Assembly (NCBI GenBank): GCA_949358305.1
Contig: OX442314.1
Location: forward strand, 65,915,369 to 65,979,368
Direction of reading: 5' to 3'
DNA: 64,000 nucleotides
Source: Strigamia acuminata
Lineage: Eukaryota; Arthropoda; Chilopoda; Geophilomorpha; Linotaeniidae
In this document: one piece after another, positions 41,547 to 55,999 of the stretch
Numbering within the stretch: the stretch's first letter is position 1
How the letters are laid out: every line of letters begins with the position of its first letter
The notes under the pieces: model-generated
Database searches by the model: none
Told to the model about the DNA's origin: nothing
Seen by the model: the letters and a program-made list of their open reading frames with translations, nothing else
Position numbers and translations under genes: made by a program

Positions 41547-44500
41547 TGCGATGTGAAATGAACTCAAAATTTTTTTTTCAAAATTTATTGCTTGGGTGTT
41601 GCTAAAACTTATATTGAAGGCTTCTACTAAGGTTTAAACACTATTTCTGAACATTCAGAGACATTGGACTTGTGGTGTTTGTGCTAAGTCAACTGTGATG
41701 AGATCAAAAGTCTATTCTCCCAAATCATTGGTTGGATGTTTCTAAAACTTACATTGGAGCCTTCTACTAAGGTTTAAACACTATTTCTGAACATTCAGAG
41801 ACATTGGTCTTGTGGTGTTTGTGCTAAGTCAACTGTGATGAGATCAAAAGTCTATTCTCCTAAATCAATGGTTGAATGTTTCTAAAACTTACATTGGAGC
41901 CTTCTACTAAGGTTTAAACACTATTTCTGAACATTCAGAGACATTGGACTTGTGGTGTTTCTGCTAAGTCAACTGTGATGAGATCAAAAGTCTATTCTCC
42001 CAAATCATTGGTTGGATGTTTCTAAAACTTACATTGGAGCCTTCTACTAAGGTTTAAACACTATTTCTGAACATTCAGAGACATTGGTCTTGTGGTGTTT
42101 GTGCTAAGTCAACTGTGATGAGATCAAAAGTCTATTCTCCCAAATCATTGGTTGGATGTTTCTAAAACTTACATTGGAGCCTTCTACTAAGGTTTAAACA
42201 CTATTTCTGAACATTCAGAGACATTGGTCTTGTGGTGTTTGTGCTAAGTCAACTGTGATTAGATCAAAAGTCTATTCTCCCAAATCATTGGTTGGATGTC
42301 TCTAAAACTTACATTGGAGCCTTCTACTAAGGTTTAAACACTATTTCTGAACATTCAGAGACATTGGTCTTGTGGTGTTTGTGCTAAGTCAACTGTGATG
42401 AGATCAAAAGTCTATTCTCCCAAATCATTGGTTGGATGTTTCTAAAACTTACATTGGAGCCTTCTACTAAGGTTTAAACACTATTTCTGAACATTCAGAG
42501 ACATTGGTCTTGTGGTGTTTGTGCTAAGTCAACTGTGATGAGATCAAAAGTCTATTCTCCTAAATCAATGGTTGAATGTTTCTAAAACTTACATTGGAGC
42601 CTTCTACTAAGGTTTAAACACTATTTCTGAACATTCAGAGACATTGGACTTGTGGTGTTTGTGCTAAGTCAACTGTGATGAGATCAAAAGTCTATTCTCC
42701 CAAATCATTGGTTGGATGTTTCTAAAACTTACATTGGAGCCTTCTACTAAGGTTTAAACACTATTTCTGAACATTCAGAGACATTGGACTTGTGGTGTTT
42801 GTGCTAAGTCAACTGTGATGAGATCAAAAGTCTATTCTCCCAAATCATTGGTTGGATGTTTCTAAACCTTACATTGGAGCCTTCTACTAAGGTTTAAACA
42901 CTATTTCTGAACATTCAGAGACATTGGTCTTGTGGTGTTTGTTCTAAGTCAACTGTGATGAGATCAAAAGTCTATTCTCCCAAATCATTGGTTGGATGTT
43001 TCTAAAACTTACATTGGAGCCTTCTACTAAGGTTTAAACACTATTTCTGAACATTCAGAGACATTGGTCTTGTGGTGTTTGTGCTAAGTCAACTGTGATG
43101 AGATCAAAAGTCTATTCTCCCAAATCATTGGTTGGATGTTTCTAAAACTTACATTGGAGCCTTCTACTAAGGTTTAAACACTATTTCTGAACATTCAGAG
43201 ACATTGGTCTTGTGGTGTTTGTGCTAAGTCAACTGCGATGTGAAATGAACTCAAAATTTTTTTTTCAAAATTTATTGCTTGGGTGTTGCTAAAACTTATA
43301 TTGAAGGCTTCTACTAAGGTTTAAACACTATTTCTGAACATTCAGAGACATTGGACTTGTGGTGTTTGTGCTAAGTCAACTGTGATGAGATCAAAAGTCT
43401 ATTCTCCCAAATCATTGGTTGGATGTTTCTAAAACTTACATTGGAGCCTTCTACTAAGGTTTAAACACTATTTCTGAACATTCAGAGACATTGGTCTTGT
43501 GGTGTTTGTGCTAAGTCAACTGTGATGAGATCAAAAGTCTATTCTCCTAAATCAATGGTTGAATGTTTCTAAAACTTACATTGGAGCCTTCTACTAAGGT
43601 TTAAACACTATTTCTGAACATTCAGAGACATTGGACTTGTGGTGTTTCTGCTAAGTCAACTGTGATGAGATCAAAAGTCTATTCTCCCAAATCATTGGTT
43701 GGATGTTTCTAAAACTTACATTGGAGCCTTCTACTAAGGTTTAAACACTATTTCTGAACATTCAGAGACATTGGTCTTGTGGTGTTTGTGCTAAGTCAAC
43801 TGTGATGAGATCAAAAGTCTATTCTCCCAAATCATTGGTTGGATGTTTCTAAAACTTACATTGGAGCCTTCTACTAAGGTTTAAACACTATTTCTGAACA
43901 TTCAGAGACATTGGTCTTGTGGTGTTTGTGCTAAGTCAACTGTGATTAGATCAAAAGTCTATTCTCCCAAATCATTGGTTGGATGTCTCTAAAACTTACA
44001 TTGGAGCCTTCTACTAAGGTTTAAACACTATTTCTGAACATTCAGAGACATTGGTCTTGTGGTGTTTGTGCTAAGTCAACTGTGATGAGATCAAAAGTCT
44101 ATTCTCCCAAATCATTGGTTGGATGTTTCTAAAACTTACATTGGAGCCTTCTACTAAGGTTTAAACACTATTTCTGAACATTCAGAGACATTGGTCTTGT
44201 GGTGTTTGTGCTAAGTCAACTGTGATGAGATCAAAAGTCTATTCTCCTAAATCAATGGTTGAATGTTTCTAAAACTTACATTGGAGCCTTCTACTAAGGT
44301 TTAAACACTATTTCTGAACATTCAGAGACATTGGACTTGTGGTGTTTGTGCTAAGTCAACTGTGATGAGATCAAAAGTCTATTCTCCCAAATCATTGGTT
44401 GGATGTTTCTAAAACTTACATTGGAGCCTTCTACTAAGGTTTAAACACTATTTCTGAACATTCAGAGACATTGGACTTGTGGTGTTTGTGCTAAGTCAAC

Positions 44501-44920
44501 TGTGATGAGATCAAAAGTCTATTCTCCCAAATCATTGGTTGGATGTTTCTAAACCTTACATTGGAGCCTTCTACTAAGGTTTAAACACTATTTCTGAACA
44601 TTCAGAGACATTGGTCTTGTGGTGTTTGTTCTAAGTCAACTGTGATGAGATCAAAAGTCTATTCTCCCAAATCATTGGTTGGATGTTTCTAAAACTTACA
44701 TTGGAGCCTTCTACTAAGGTTTAAACACTATTTCTGAACATTCAGAGACATTGGTCTTGTGGTGTTTGTGCTAAGTCAACTGTGATGAGATCAAAAGTCT
44801 ATTCTCCCAAATCATTGGTTGGATGTTTCTAAAACTTACATTGGAGCCTTCTACTAAGGTTTAAACACTATTTCTGAACATTCAGAGACATTGGTCTTGT
44901 GGTGTTTGTGCTAAGTCAAC
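41547..44920 (+). repeat. Two tandem copies of a 1687-bp, 12-monomer higher-order repeat
   Basis: Each copy is one 147-bp S monomer followed by eleven 140-bp monomers in the same variant order, including the GATTAGATC form, two TCCTAAATCAATGG forms and one with AAACCTTAC followed by GTTTGTTCTAAG. The two copies (41547-43233 and 43234-44920) appear identical. The preceding 1827-bp unit is the same plus one monomer. Confidence 0.88.
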
Positions 44921-47900
44921 TGCGATGTGAAATGAACTCAAAATTTTTTTTTCAAAATTTATTGCTTGGGTGTTGCTAAAACTTATATTGAAGGCTTCTA
45001 CTAAGGTTTAAACACTATTTCTGAACATTCAGAGACATTGGACTTGTGGTGTTTGTGCTAAGTCAACTGTGATGAGATCAAAAGTCTATTCTCCCAAATC
45101 ATTGGTTGGATGTTTTTAAAACTTACATTGGAGCCTTCTACTAAGGTTTAAACACTAATTCTGAACATTCAGAGACATTGGTCTTGTGGTGTTTGTGCTA
45201 AGTCAACTGTGATGAGATCAAAAGTCTATTCTCCCAAATCATTGGTTGGATGTTTCTAAAACTTACATTGGAGCCTTCTACTAAGGTTTAAACACTATTT
45301 CTGAACATTCAGAGACATTGGTCTTGTGGTGTTTGTGCTAAGTCAACTGTGATGAGATCAAAAGTCTATTCTCCTAAATCAATGGTTGAATGTTTCTAAA
45401 ACTTACATTGGAGCCTTCTACTAAGGTTTAAACACTATTTCTGAACATTCAGAGACATTGGACTTGTGGTGTTTGTGCTAAGTCAACTGTGATGAGATCA
45501 AAAGTCTATTCTCCCAAATCATTGGTTGGATGTTTCTAAAACTTACATTGGAGCCTTCTACTAAGGTTTAAACACTATTTCTGAACATTCAGAGACATTG
45601 GTCTTGTGGTGTTTGTGCTAAGTCAACTGTGATTAGATCAAAAGTCTATTCTCCCAAATCATTGGTTGGATGTCTCTAAAACTTACATTGGAGCCTTCTA
45701 CTAAGGTTTAAACACTATTTCTGAACATTCAGAGACATTGGTCTTGTGGTGTTTGTGCTAAGTCAACTGTGATGAGATCAAAAGTCTATTCTCCCAAATC
45801 ATTGGTTGGATGTTTCTAAAACTTACATTGGAGCCTTCTACTAAGGTTTAAACACTATTTCTGAACATTCAGAGACATTGGTCTTGTGGTGTTTGTGCTA
45901 AGTCAACTGTGATGAGATCAAAAGTCTATTCTCCTAAATCAATGGTTGAATGTTTCTAAAACTTACATTGGAGCCTTCTACTAAGGTTTAAACACTATTT
46001 CTGAACATTCAGAGACATTGGACTTGTGGTGTTTGTGCTAAGTCAACTGTGATGAGATCAAAAGTCTATTCTCCCAAATCATTGGTTGGATGTTTCTAAA
46101 ACTTACATTGGAGCCTTCTACTAAGGTTTAAACACTATTTCTGAACATTCAGAGACATTGGACTTGTGGTGTTTGTGCTAAGTCAACTGTGATGAGATCA
46201 AAAGTCTATTCTCCTAAATCAATGGTTGAATGTTTCTAAAACTTACATTGGAGCCTTCTACTAAGGTTTAAACACTATTTCTGAACATTCAGAGACATTG
46301 GACTTGTGGTGTTTGTGCTAAGTCAACTGTGATGAGATCAAAAGTCTATTCTCCCAAATCATTGGTTGGATGTTTCTAAAACTTACATTGGAGCCTTCTA
46401 CTAAGGTTTAAACACTATTTCTGAACATTCAGAGACATTGGACTTGTGGTGTTTGTGCTAAGTCAACTGTGATGAGATCAAAAGTCTATTCTCCTAAATC
46501 AATGGTTGAATGTTTCTAAAACTTACATTGGAGCCTTCTACTAAGGTTTAAACACTATTTCTGAACATTCAGAGACATTGGACTTGTGGTGTTTGTGCTA
46601 AGTCAACTGTGATGAGATCAAAAGTCTATTCTCCCAAATCATTGGTTGGATGTTTCTAAAACTTACATTGGAGCCTTCTACTAAGGTTTAAACACTATTT
46701 CTGAACATTCAGAGACATTGGACTTGTGGTGTTTGTGCTAAGTCAACTGTGATGAGATCAAAAGTCTATTCTCCCAAATCATTGGTTGGATGTTTCTAAA
46801 CCTTACATTGGAGCCTTCTACTAAGGTTTAAACACTATTTCTGAACATTCAGAGACATTGGTCTTGTGGTGTTTGTTCTAAGTCAACTGTGATGAGATCA
46901 AAAGTCTATTCTCCCAAATCATTGGTTGGATGTTTCTAAAACTTACATTGGAGCCTTCTACTAAGGTTTAAACACTATTTCTGAACATTCAGAGACATTG
47001 GTCTTGTGGTGTTTGTGCTAAGTCAACTGTGATGAGATCAAAAGTCTATTCTCCCAAATCATTGGTTGGATGTTTCTAAAACTTACATTGGAGCCTTCTA
47101 CTAAGGTTTAAACACTATTTCTGAACATTCAGAGACATTGGACTTGTGGTGTTTGTGCTAAGTCAACTGTGATGAGATCAAAAGTCTATTCTCCCAAATC
47201 ATTGGTTGGATGTTTCTAAAACTTACATTGGAGCCTTCTACTAAGGTTTAAACACTATTTCTGAACATTCAGAGACATTGGTGTTTGTGCTAAGTCAACT
47301 GCGATCTGAAATGAGCTCAAAATTTTTTTTTCAAAATTTATTGCTTGGGTGTTGCTAAAACTTACATTTAAGGCTTCTACAAAGGTTTAAACACTATTTA
47401 TAAACATTCAGACACATTGGACTTGTGGTGTTTGTGCTAAGTCAACTGTGATGAGATCAAAAGTCTATTCTCCCAAATCATTGGTTGGATGTTTCTAAAA
47501 CTTACATTGGAGCCTTCTACTAAGGTTTAAACACTATTTCTGAACATTCAGAGACATTGGACTTGTGGTGTTTCTGCTAAGTCAACTGTGATGAGATCAA
47601 AAGTCTATTCTCCCAAATCATTGGTTGGATGTTTCTAAAACTTACATTGGAGCCTTCTACTAAGGTTTAAACACTATTTCTGAACATTCAGAGACATTGG
47701 TCTTGTGGTGTTTGTGCTAAGTCAACTGTGATGAGATCAAAAGTCTATTCTCCCAAATCATTGGTTGGATGTTTCTAAAACTTACATTGGAGCCTTCTAC
47801 TAAGGTTTAAACACTATTTCTGAACATTCAGAGACATTGGTCTTGTGGTGTTTGTGCTAAGTCAACTGTGATGAGATCAAAAGTCTATTCTCCCAAATCA

Positions 47901-49825
47901 TTGGTTGGATGTTTCTAAAACTTACATTGGAGCCTTCTACTAAGGTTTAAACACTATTTCTGAACATTCAGAGACATTGGTCTTGTGGTGTTTGTGCTAA
48001 GTCAACTGCGATGTGAAATGAACTCAAAATTTTTTTTTCAAAATTTATTGCTTGGGTGTTGCTAAAACTTATATTGAAGGCTTCTACTAAGGTTTAAACA
48101 CTATTTCTGAACATTCAGAGACATTGGACTTGTGGTGTTTGTGCTAAGTCAACTGTGATGAGATCAAAAGTCTATTCTCCCAAATCATTGGTTGGATGTT
48201 TCTAAAACTTACATTAGAGCCTTCTACTAAGGTTTAAACACTAATTCTGAACATTCAGAGACATTGGTCTTGTGGTGTTTGTGCTAAGTCAACTGTGATG
48301 AGATCAAAAGTCTATTCTCCCAAATCATTGGTTGGATGTTTCTAAAACTTACATTGGAGCCTTCTACTAAGGTTTAAACACTATTTCTGAACATTCAGAG
48401 ACATTGGTCTTGTGGTGTTTGTGCTAAGTCAACTGTGATGAGATCAAAAGTCTATTCTCCTAAATCAATGGTTGAATGTTTCTAAAACTTACATTGGAGC
48501 CTTCTACTAAGGTTTAAACACTATTTCTGAACATTCAGAGACATTGGACTTGTGGTGTTTGTGCTAAGTCAACTGTGATGAGATCAAAAGTCTATTCTCC
48601 CAAATCATTGGTTGGATGTTTCTAAAACTTACATTGGAGCCTTCTACTAAGGTTTAAACACTATTTCTGAACATTCAGAGACATTGGACTTGTGGTGTTT
48701 GTGCTAAGTCAACTGTGATGAGATCAAAAGTCTATTCTCCTAAATCAATGGTTGAATGTTTCTAAAACTTACATTGGAGCCTTCTACTAAGGTTTAAACA
48801 CTATTTCTGAACATTCAGAGACATTGGACTTGTGGTGTTTGTGCTAAGTCAACTGTGATGAGATCAAAAGTCTATTCTCCCAAATCATTGGTTGGATGTT
48901 TCTAAAACTTACATTGGAGCCTTCTACTAAGGTTTAAACACTATTTCTGAACATTCAGAGACATTGGACTTGTGGTGTTTGTGCTAAGTCAACTGTGATG
49001 AGATCAAAAGTCTATTCTCCTAAATCAATGGTTGAATGTTTCTAAAACTTACATTGGAGCCTTCTACTAAGGTTTAAACACTATTTCTGAACATTCAGAG
49101 ACATTGGACTTGTGGTGTTTGTGCTAAGTCAACTGTGATGAGATCAAAAGTCTATTCTCCCAAATCATTGGTTGGATGTTTCTAAAACTTACATTGGAGC
49201 CTTCTACTAAGGTTTAAACACTATTTCTGAACATTCAGAGACATTGGACTTGTGGTGTTTGTGCTAAGTCAACTGTGATGAGATCAAAAGTCTATTCTCC
49301 CAAATCATTGGTTGGATGTTTCTAAACCTTACATTGGAGCCTTCTACTAAGGTTTAAACACTATTTCTGAACATTCAGAGACATTGGTCTTGTGGTGTTT
49401 GTTCTAAGTCAACTGTGATGAGATCAAAAGTCTATTCTCCCAAATCATTGGTTGGATGTTTCTAAAACTTACATTGGAGCCTTCTACTAAGGTTTAAACA
49501 CTATTTCTGAACATTCAGAGACATTGGTCTTGTGGTGTTTGTGCTAAGTCAACTGTGATGAGATCAAAAGTCTATTCTCCCAAATCATTGGTTGGATGTT
49601 TCTAAAACTTACATTGGAGCCTTCTACTAAGGTTTAAACACTATTTCTGAACATTCAGAGACATTGGACTTGTGGTGTTTGTGCTAAGTCAACTGTGATG
49701 AGATCAAAAGTCTATTCTCCCAAATCATTGGTTGGATGTTTCTAAAACTTACATTGGAGCCTTCTACTAAGGTTTAAACACTATTTCTGAACATTCAGAG
49801 ACATTGGTGTTTGTGCTAAGTCAAC

Positions 49826-52359
49826 TGCGATCTGAAATGAGCTCAAAATTTTTTTTTCAAAATTTATTGCTTGGGTGTTGCTAAAACTTACATTTAAGGC
49901 TTCTACAAAGGTTTAAACACTATTTATAAACATTCAGACACATTGGACTTGTGGTGTTTGTGCTAAGTCAACTGTGATGAGATCAAAAGTCTATTCTCCC
50001 AAATCATTGGTTGGATGTTTCTAAAACTTACATTGGAGCCTTCTACTAAGGTTTAAACACTATTTCTGAACATTCAGAGACATTGGACTTGTGGTGTTTC
50101 TGCTAAGTCAACTGTGATGAGATCAAAAGTCTATTCTCCCAAATCATTGGTTGGATGTTTCTAAAACTTACATTGGAGCCTTCTACTAAGGTTTAAACAC
50201 TATTTCTGAACATTCAGAGACATTGGTCTTGTGGTGTTTGTGCTAAGTCAACTGTGATGAGATCAAAAGTCTATTCTCCCAAATCATTGGTTGGATGTTT
50301 CTAAAACTTACATTGGAGCCTTCTACTAAGGTTTAAACACTATTTCTGAACATTCAGAGACATTGGTCTTGTGGTGTTTGTGCTAAGTCAACTGTGATGA
50401 GATCAAAAGTCTATTCTCCCAAATCATTGGTTGGATGTTTCTAAAACTTACATTGGAGCCTTCTACTAAGGTTTAAACACTATTTCTGAACATTCAGAGA
50501 CATTGGTCTTGTGGTGTTTGTGCTAAGTCAACTGCGATGTGAAATGAACTCAAAATTTTTTTTTCAAAATTTATTGCTTGGGTGTTGCTAAAACTTATAT
50601 TGAAGGCTTCTACTAAGGTTTAAACACTATTTCTGAACATTCAGAGACATTGGACTTGTGGTGTTTGTGCTAAGTCAACTGTGATGAGATCAAAAGTCTA
50701 TTCTCCCAAATCATTGGTTGGATGTTTCTAAAACTTACATTAGAGCCTTCTACTAAGGTTTAAACACTAATTCTGAACATTCAGAGACATTGGTCTTGTG
50801 GTGTTTGTGCTAAGTCAACTGTGATGAGATCAAAAGTCTATTCTCCCAAATCATTGGTTGGATGTTTCTAAAACTTACATTGGAGCCTTCTACTAAGGTT
50901 TAAACACTATTTCTGAACATTCAGAGACATTGGTCTTGTGGTGTTTGTGCTAAGTCAACTGTGATGAGATCAAAAGTCTATTCTCCTAAATCAATGGTTG
51001 AATGTTTCTAAAACTTACATTGGAGCCTTCTACTAAGGTTTAAACACTATTTCTGAACATTCAGAGACATTGGACTTGTGGTGTTTCTGCTAAGTCAACT
51101 GTGATGAGATCAAAAGTCTATTCTCCCAAATCATTGGTTGGATGTTTCTAAAACTTACATTGGAGCCTTCTACTAAGGTTTAAACACTATTTCTGAACAT
51201 TCAGAGACATTGGTCTTGTGGTGTTTGTGCTAAGTCAACTGTGATGAGATCAAAAGTCTATTCTCCCAAATCATTGGTTGGATGTTTCTAAAACTTACAT
51301 TGGAGCCTTCTACTAAGGTTTAAACACTATTTCTGAACATTCAGAGACATTGGTCTTGTGGTGTTTGTGCTAAGTCAACTGTGATTAGATCAAAAGTCTA
51401 TTCTCCCAAATCATTGGTTGGATGTCTCTAAAACTTACATTGGAGCCTTCTACTAAGGTTTAAACACTATTTCTGAACATTCAGAGACATTGGTCTTGTG
51501 GTGTTTGTGCTAAGTCAACTGTGATGAGATCAAAAGTCTATTCTCCCAAATCATTGGTTGGATGTTTCTAAAACTTACATTGGAGCCTTCTACTAAGGTT
51601 TAAACACTATTTCTGAACATTCAGAGACATTGGTCTTGTGGTGTTTGTGCTAAGTCAACTGTGATGAGATCAAAAGTCTATTCTCCTAAATCAATGGTTG
51701 AATGTTTCTAAAACTTACATTGGAGCCTTCTACTAAGGTTTAAACACTATTTCTGAACATTCAGAGACATTGGACTTGTGGTGTTTGTGCTAAGTCAACT
51801 GTGATGAGATCAAAAGTCTATTCTCCCAAATCATTGGTTGGATGTTTCTAAAACTTACATTGGAGCCTTCTACTAAGGTTTAAACACTATTTCTGAACAT
51901 TCAGAGACATTGGACTTGTGGTGTTTGTGCTAAGTCAACTGTGATGAGATCAAAAGTCTATTCTCCCAAATCATTGGTTGGATGTTTCTAAACCTTACAT
52001 TGGAGCCTTCTACTAAGGTTTAAACACTATTTCTGAACATTCAGAGACATTGGTCTTGTGGTGTTTGTTCTAAGTCAACTGTGATGAGATCAAAAGTCTA
52101 TTCTCCCAAATCATTGGTTGGATGTTTCTAAAACTTACATTGGAGCCTTCTACTAAGGTTTAAACACTATTTCTGAACATTCAGAGACATTGGTCTTGTG
52201 GTGTTTGTGCTAAGTCAACTGTGATGAGATCAAAAGTCTATTCTCCCAAATCATTGGTTGGATGTTTCTAAAACTTACATTGGAGCCTTCTACTAAGGTT
52301 TAAACACTATTTCTGAACATTCAGAGACATTGGTCTTGTGGTGTTTGTGCTAAGTCAAC
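49826..52359 (+). repeat. Second copy of the 2534-bp satellite segment
   Basis: Same order of monomer variants and the same 707 + 1827 spacing as 39013-41546, indicating a segmental duplication inside the array. Confidence 0.8.
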
Positions 52360-55300
52360 TGCGATGTGAAATGAACTCAAAATTTTTTTTTCAAAATTTA
52401 TTGCTTGGGTGTTGCTAAAACTTATATTGAAGGCTTCTACTAAGGTTTAAACACTATTTCTGAACATTCAGAGACATTGGACTTGTGGTGTTTGTGCTAA
52501 GTCAACTGTGATGAGATCAAAAGTCTATTCTCCCAAATCATTGGTTGGATGTTTTTAAAACTTACATTGGAGCCTTCTACTAAGGTTTAAACACTAATTC
52601 TGAACATTCAGAGACATTGGTCTTGTGGTGTTTGTGCTAAGTCAACTGTGATGAGATCAAAAGTCTATTCTCCCAAATCATTGGTTGGATGTTTCTAAAA
52701 CTTACATTGGAGCCTTCTACTAAGGTTTAAACACTATTTCTGAACATTCAGAGACATTGGTCTTGTGGTGTTTGTGCTAAGTCAACTGTGATGAGATCAA
52801 AAGTCTATTCTCCTAAATCAATGGTTGAATGTTTCTAAAACTTACATTGGAGCCTTCTACTAAGGTTTAAACACTATTTCTGAACATTCAGAGACATTGG
52901 ACTTGTGGTGTTTGTGCTAAGTCAACTGTGATGAGATCAAAAGTCTATTCTCCCAAATCATTGGTTGGATGTTTCTAAAACTTACATTGGAGCCTTCTAC
53001 TAAGGTTTAAACACTATTTCTGAACATTCAGAGACATTGGACTTGTGGTGTTTGTGCTAAGTCAACTGTGATGAGATCAAAAGTCTATTCTCCCAAATCA
53101 TTGGTTGGATGTTTCTAAAACTTACATTGGAGCCTTCTACTAAGGTTTAAACACTATTTCTGAACATTCAGAGACATTGGTGTTTGTGCTAAGTCAACTG
53201 CGATCTGAAATGAGCTCAAAATTTTTTTTTCAAAATTTATTGCTTGGGTGTTGCTAAAACTTACATTTAAGGCTTCTACAAAGGTTTAAACACTATTTAT
53301 AAACATTCAGACACATTGGACTTGTGGTGTTTGTGCTAAGTCAACTGTGATGAGATCAAAAGTCTATTCTCCCAAATCATTGGTTGGATGTTTTTAAAAC
53401 TTACATTGGAGCCTTCTACTAAGGTTTAAACACTATTTCTGAACATTCAGAGACATTGGACTTGTGGTGTTTCTGCTAAGTCAACTGTGATGAGATCAAA
53501 AGTCTATTCTCCCAAATCATTGGTTGGATGTTTCTAAAACTTACATTGGAGCCTTCTACTAAGGTTTAAACACTATTTCTGAACATTCAGAGACATTGGT
53601 CTTGTGGTGTTTGTGCTAAGTCAACTGTGATGAGATCAAAAGTCTATTCTCCCAAATCATTGGTTGGATGTTTCTAAAACTTACATTGGAGCCTTCTACT
53701 AAGGTTTAAACACTATTTCTGAACATTCAGAGACATTGGTCTTGTGGTGTTTGTGCTAAGTCAACTGTGATTAGATCAAAAGTCTATTCTCCCAAATCAT
53801 TGGTTGGATGTCTCTAAAACTTACATTGGAGCCTTCTACTAAGGTTTAAACACTATTTCTGAACATTCAGAGACATTGGTCTTGTGGTGTTTGTGCTAAG
53901 TCAACTGTGATGAGATCAAAAGTCTATTCTCCCAAATCATTGGTTGGATGTTTCTAAAATTTACATTGGAGCCTTCTACTAAGGTTTAAACACTATTTCT
54001 GAACATTCAGAGACATTGGTCTTGTGGTGTTTGTGCTAAGTCAACTGTGATGAGATCAAAAGTCTATTCTCCTAAATCAATGGTTGAATGTTTCTAAAAC
54101 TTACATTGGAGCCTTCTACTAAGGTTTAAACACTATTTCTGAACATTCAGAGACATTGGTCTTGTGGCGTTTGTTCTAAGTCAACTGTGATGAGATCAAA
54201 AGTCTATTCTCCCAAATCATTGGTTGGATGTTTCTAAAACTTACATTGGAGCCTTCTACTAAGGTTTAAACACTATTTCTGAACATTCAGAGACATTGGT
54301 CTTGTGGTGTTTGTTCTAAGTCAACTGTGATGAGATCAAAAATCTATTCTCCCAAATCATTGGTTGGATGTTTCTAAAACTTACATTGGAGCCTTCTACT
54401 AAGGTTTAAACACTATTTCTGAACATTCAGAGACATTGGTCTTGTGGTGTTTGTGCTAAGTCAACTGTGATGAGATCAAAAGTCTATTCTCCCAAATCAT
54501 TGGTTGGATGTTTCTAAAACTTACATTGGAGCCTTCTACTAAGGTTTAAACACTATTTCTGAACATTCAGAGACATTGGTCTTGTGGTGTTTGTGCTAAG
54601 TCAACTGCGATGTGAAATGAACTCAAAATTTTTTTTTCAAAATTTATTGCTTGGGTGTTGCTAAAACTTATATTGAAGGCTTCTACTAAGGTTTAAACAC
54701 TATTTCTGAACATTCAGAGACATTGGACTTGTGGTGTTTGTGCTAAGTCAACTGTGATGAGATCAAAAGTCTATTCTCCCAAATCATTGGTTGGATGTTT
54801 CTAAAACTTACATTAGAGCCTTCTACTAAGGTTTAAACACTAATTCTGAACATTCAGAGACATTGGTCTTGTGGTGTTTGTGCTAAGTCAACTGTGATGA
54901 GATCAAAAGTCTATTCTCCCAAATCATTGGTTGGATGTTTCTAAAACTTACATTGGAGCCTTCTACTAAGGTTTAAACACTATTTCTGAACATTCAGAGA
55001 CATTGGTCTTGTGGTGTTTGTGCTAAGTCAACTGTGATGAGATCAAAAGTCTATTCTCCCAAATCATTGGTTGGATGTTTCTAAAACTTACATTGGAGCC
55101 TTCTACTAAGGTTTAAACACTAATTCTGAACATTCAGAGACATTGGTCTTGTGGTGTTTGTGCTAAGTCAACTGTGATGAGATCAAAAGTCTATTCTCCC
55201 AAATCATTGGTTGGATGTTTCTAAAACTTACATTGGAGCCTTCTACTAAGGTTTAAACACTATTTCTGAACATTCAGAGACATTGGTCTTGTGGTGTTTG

Positions 55301-55999
55301 TGCTAAGTCAACTGTGATGAGATCAAAAGTCTATTCTCCTAAATCAATGGTTGAATGTTTCTAAAACTTACATTGGAGCCTTCTACTAAGGTTTAAACAC
55401 TATTTCTGAACATTCAGAGACATTGGACTTGTGGTGTTTGTGCTAAGTCAACTGTGATGAGATCAAAAGTCTATTCTCCCAAATCATTGGTTGGATGTTT
55501 CTAAAACTTACATTGGAGCCTTCTACTAAGGTTTAAACACTATTTCTGAACATTCAGAGACATTGGACTTGTGGTGTTTGTGCTAAGTCAACTGTGATGA
55601 GATCAAAAGTCTATTCTCCCAAATCATTGGTTGGATGTTTCTAAAACTTACATTGGAGCCTTCTACTAAGGTTTAAACACTATTTCTGAACATTCAGAGA
55701 CATTGGTGTTTGTGCTAAGTCAACTGCGATCTGAAATGAGCTCAAAATTTTTTTTTCAAAATTTATTGCTTGGGTGTTGCTAAAACTTACATTTAAGGCT
55801 TCTACAAAGGTTTAAACACTATTTATAAACATTCAGACACATTGGACTTGTGGTGTTTGTGCTAAGTCAACTGTGATGAGATCAAAAGTCTATTCTCCCA
55901 AATCATTGGTTGGATGTTTTTAAAACTTACATTGGAGCCTTCTACTAAGGTTTAAACACTATTTCTGAACATTCAGAGACATTGGACTTGTGGTGTTTC

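Larger units (their letters stand above)
38436..55999 (+). repeat. 140-bp satellite, block 4, with higher-order repeats
   Basis: 17.6 kb, about 125 monomers. S-type monomers (147 bp) start at 39720, 41547, 43234, 44921, 48007, 50533, 52360 and 54606. T-type monomers start at 39013, 47300, 49826, 53199 and 55725; each T follows a monomer lacking 8 bp. Successive S monomers are often 1687 or 1827 bp apart (12 or 13 monomers), and T-to-S distance is 707 bp three times. Variants travel as fixed blocks, so homogenisation acts on multi-monomer units. No gene or non-satellite insert interrupts it. Confidence 0.97.

Noticed and set aside
3667-55999. Satellite blocks bounded by hairpins, read as a Helitron/HINE-type rolling-circle element with a tandem-repeat core
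   Set aside because: The hairpins belong to LTR ends. TGTTGC...GCAACA termini, 4-5 bp target-site duplications, primer sites and gag-pol explain every junction.
3667-55999. CRISPR-like array
   Set aside because: Monomers are contiguous 140-bp units without spacers, in an animal genome context.
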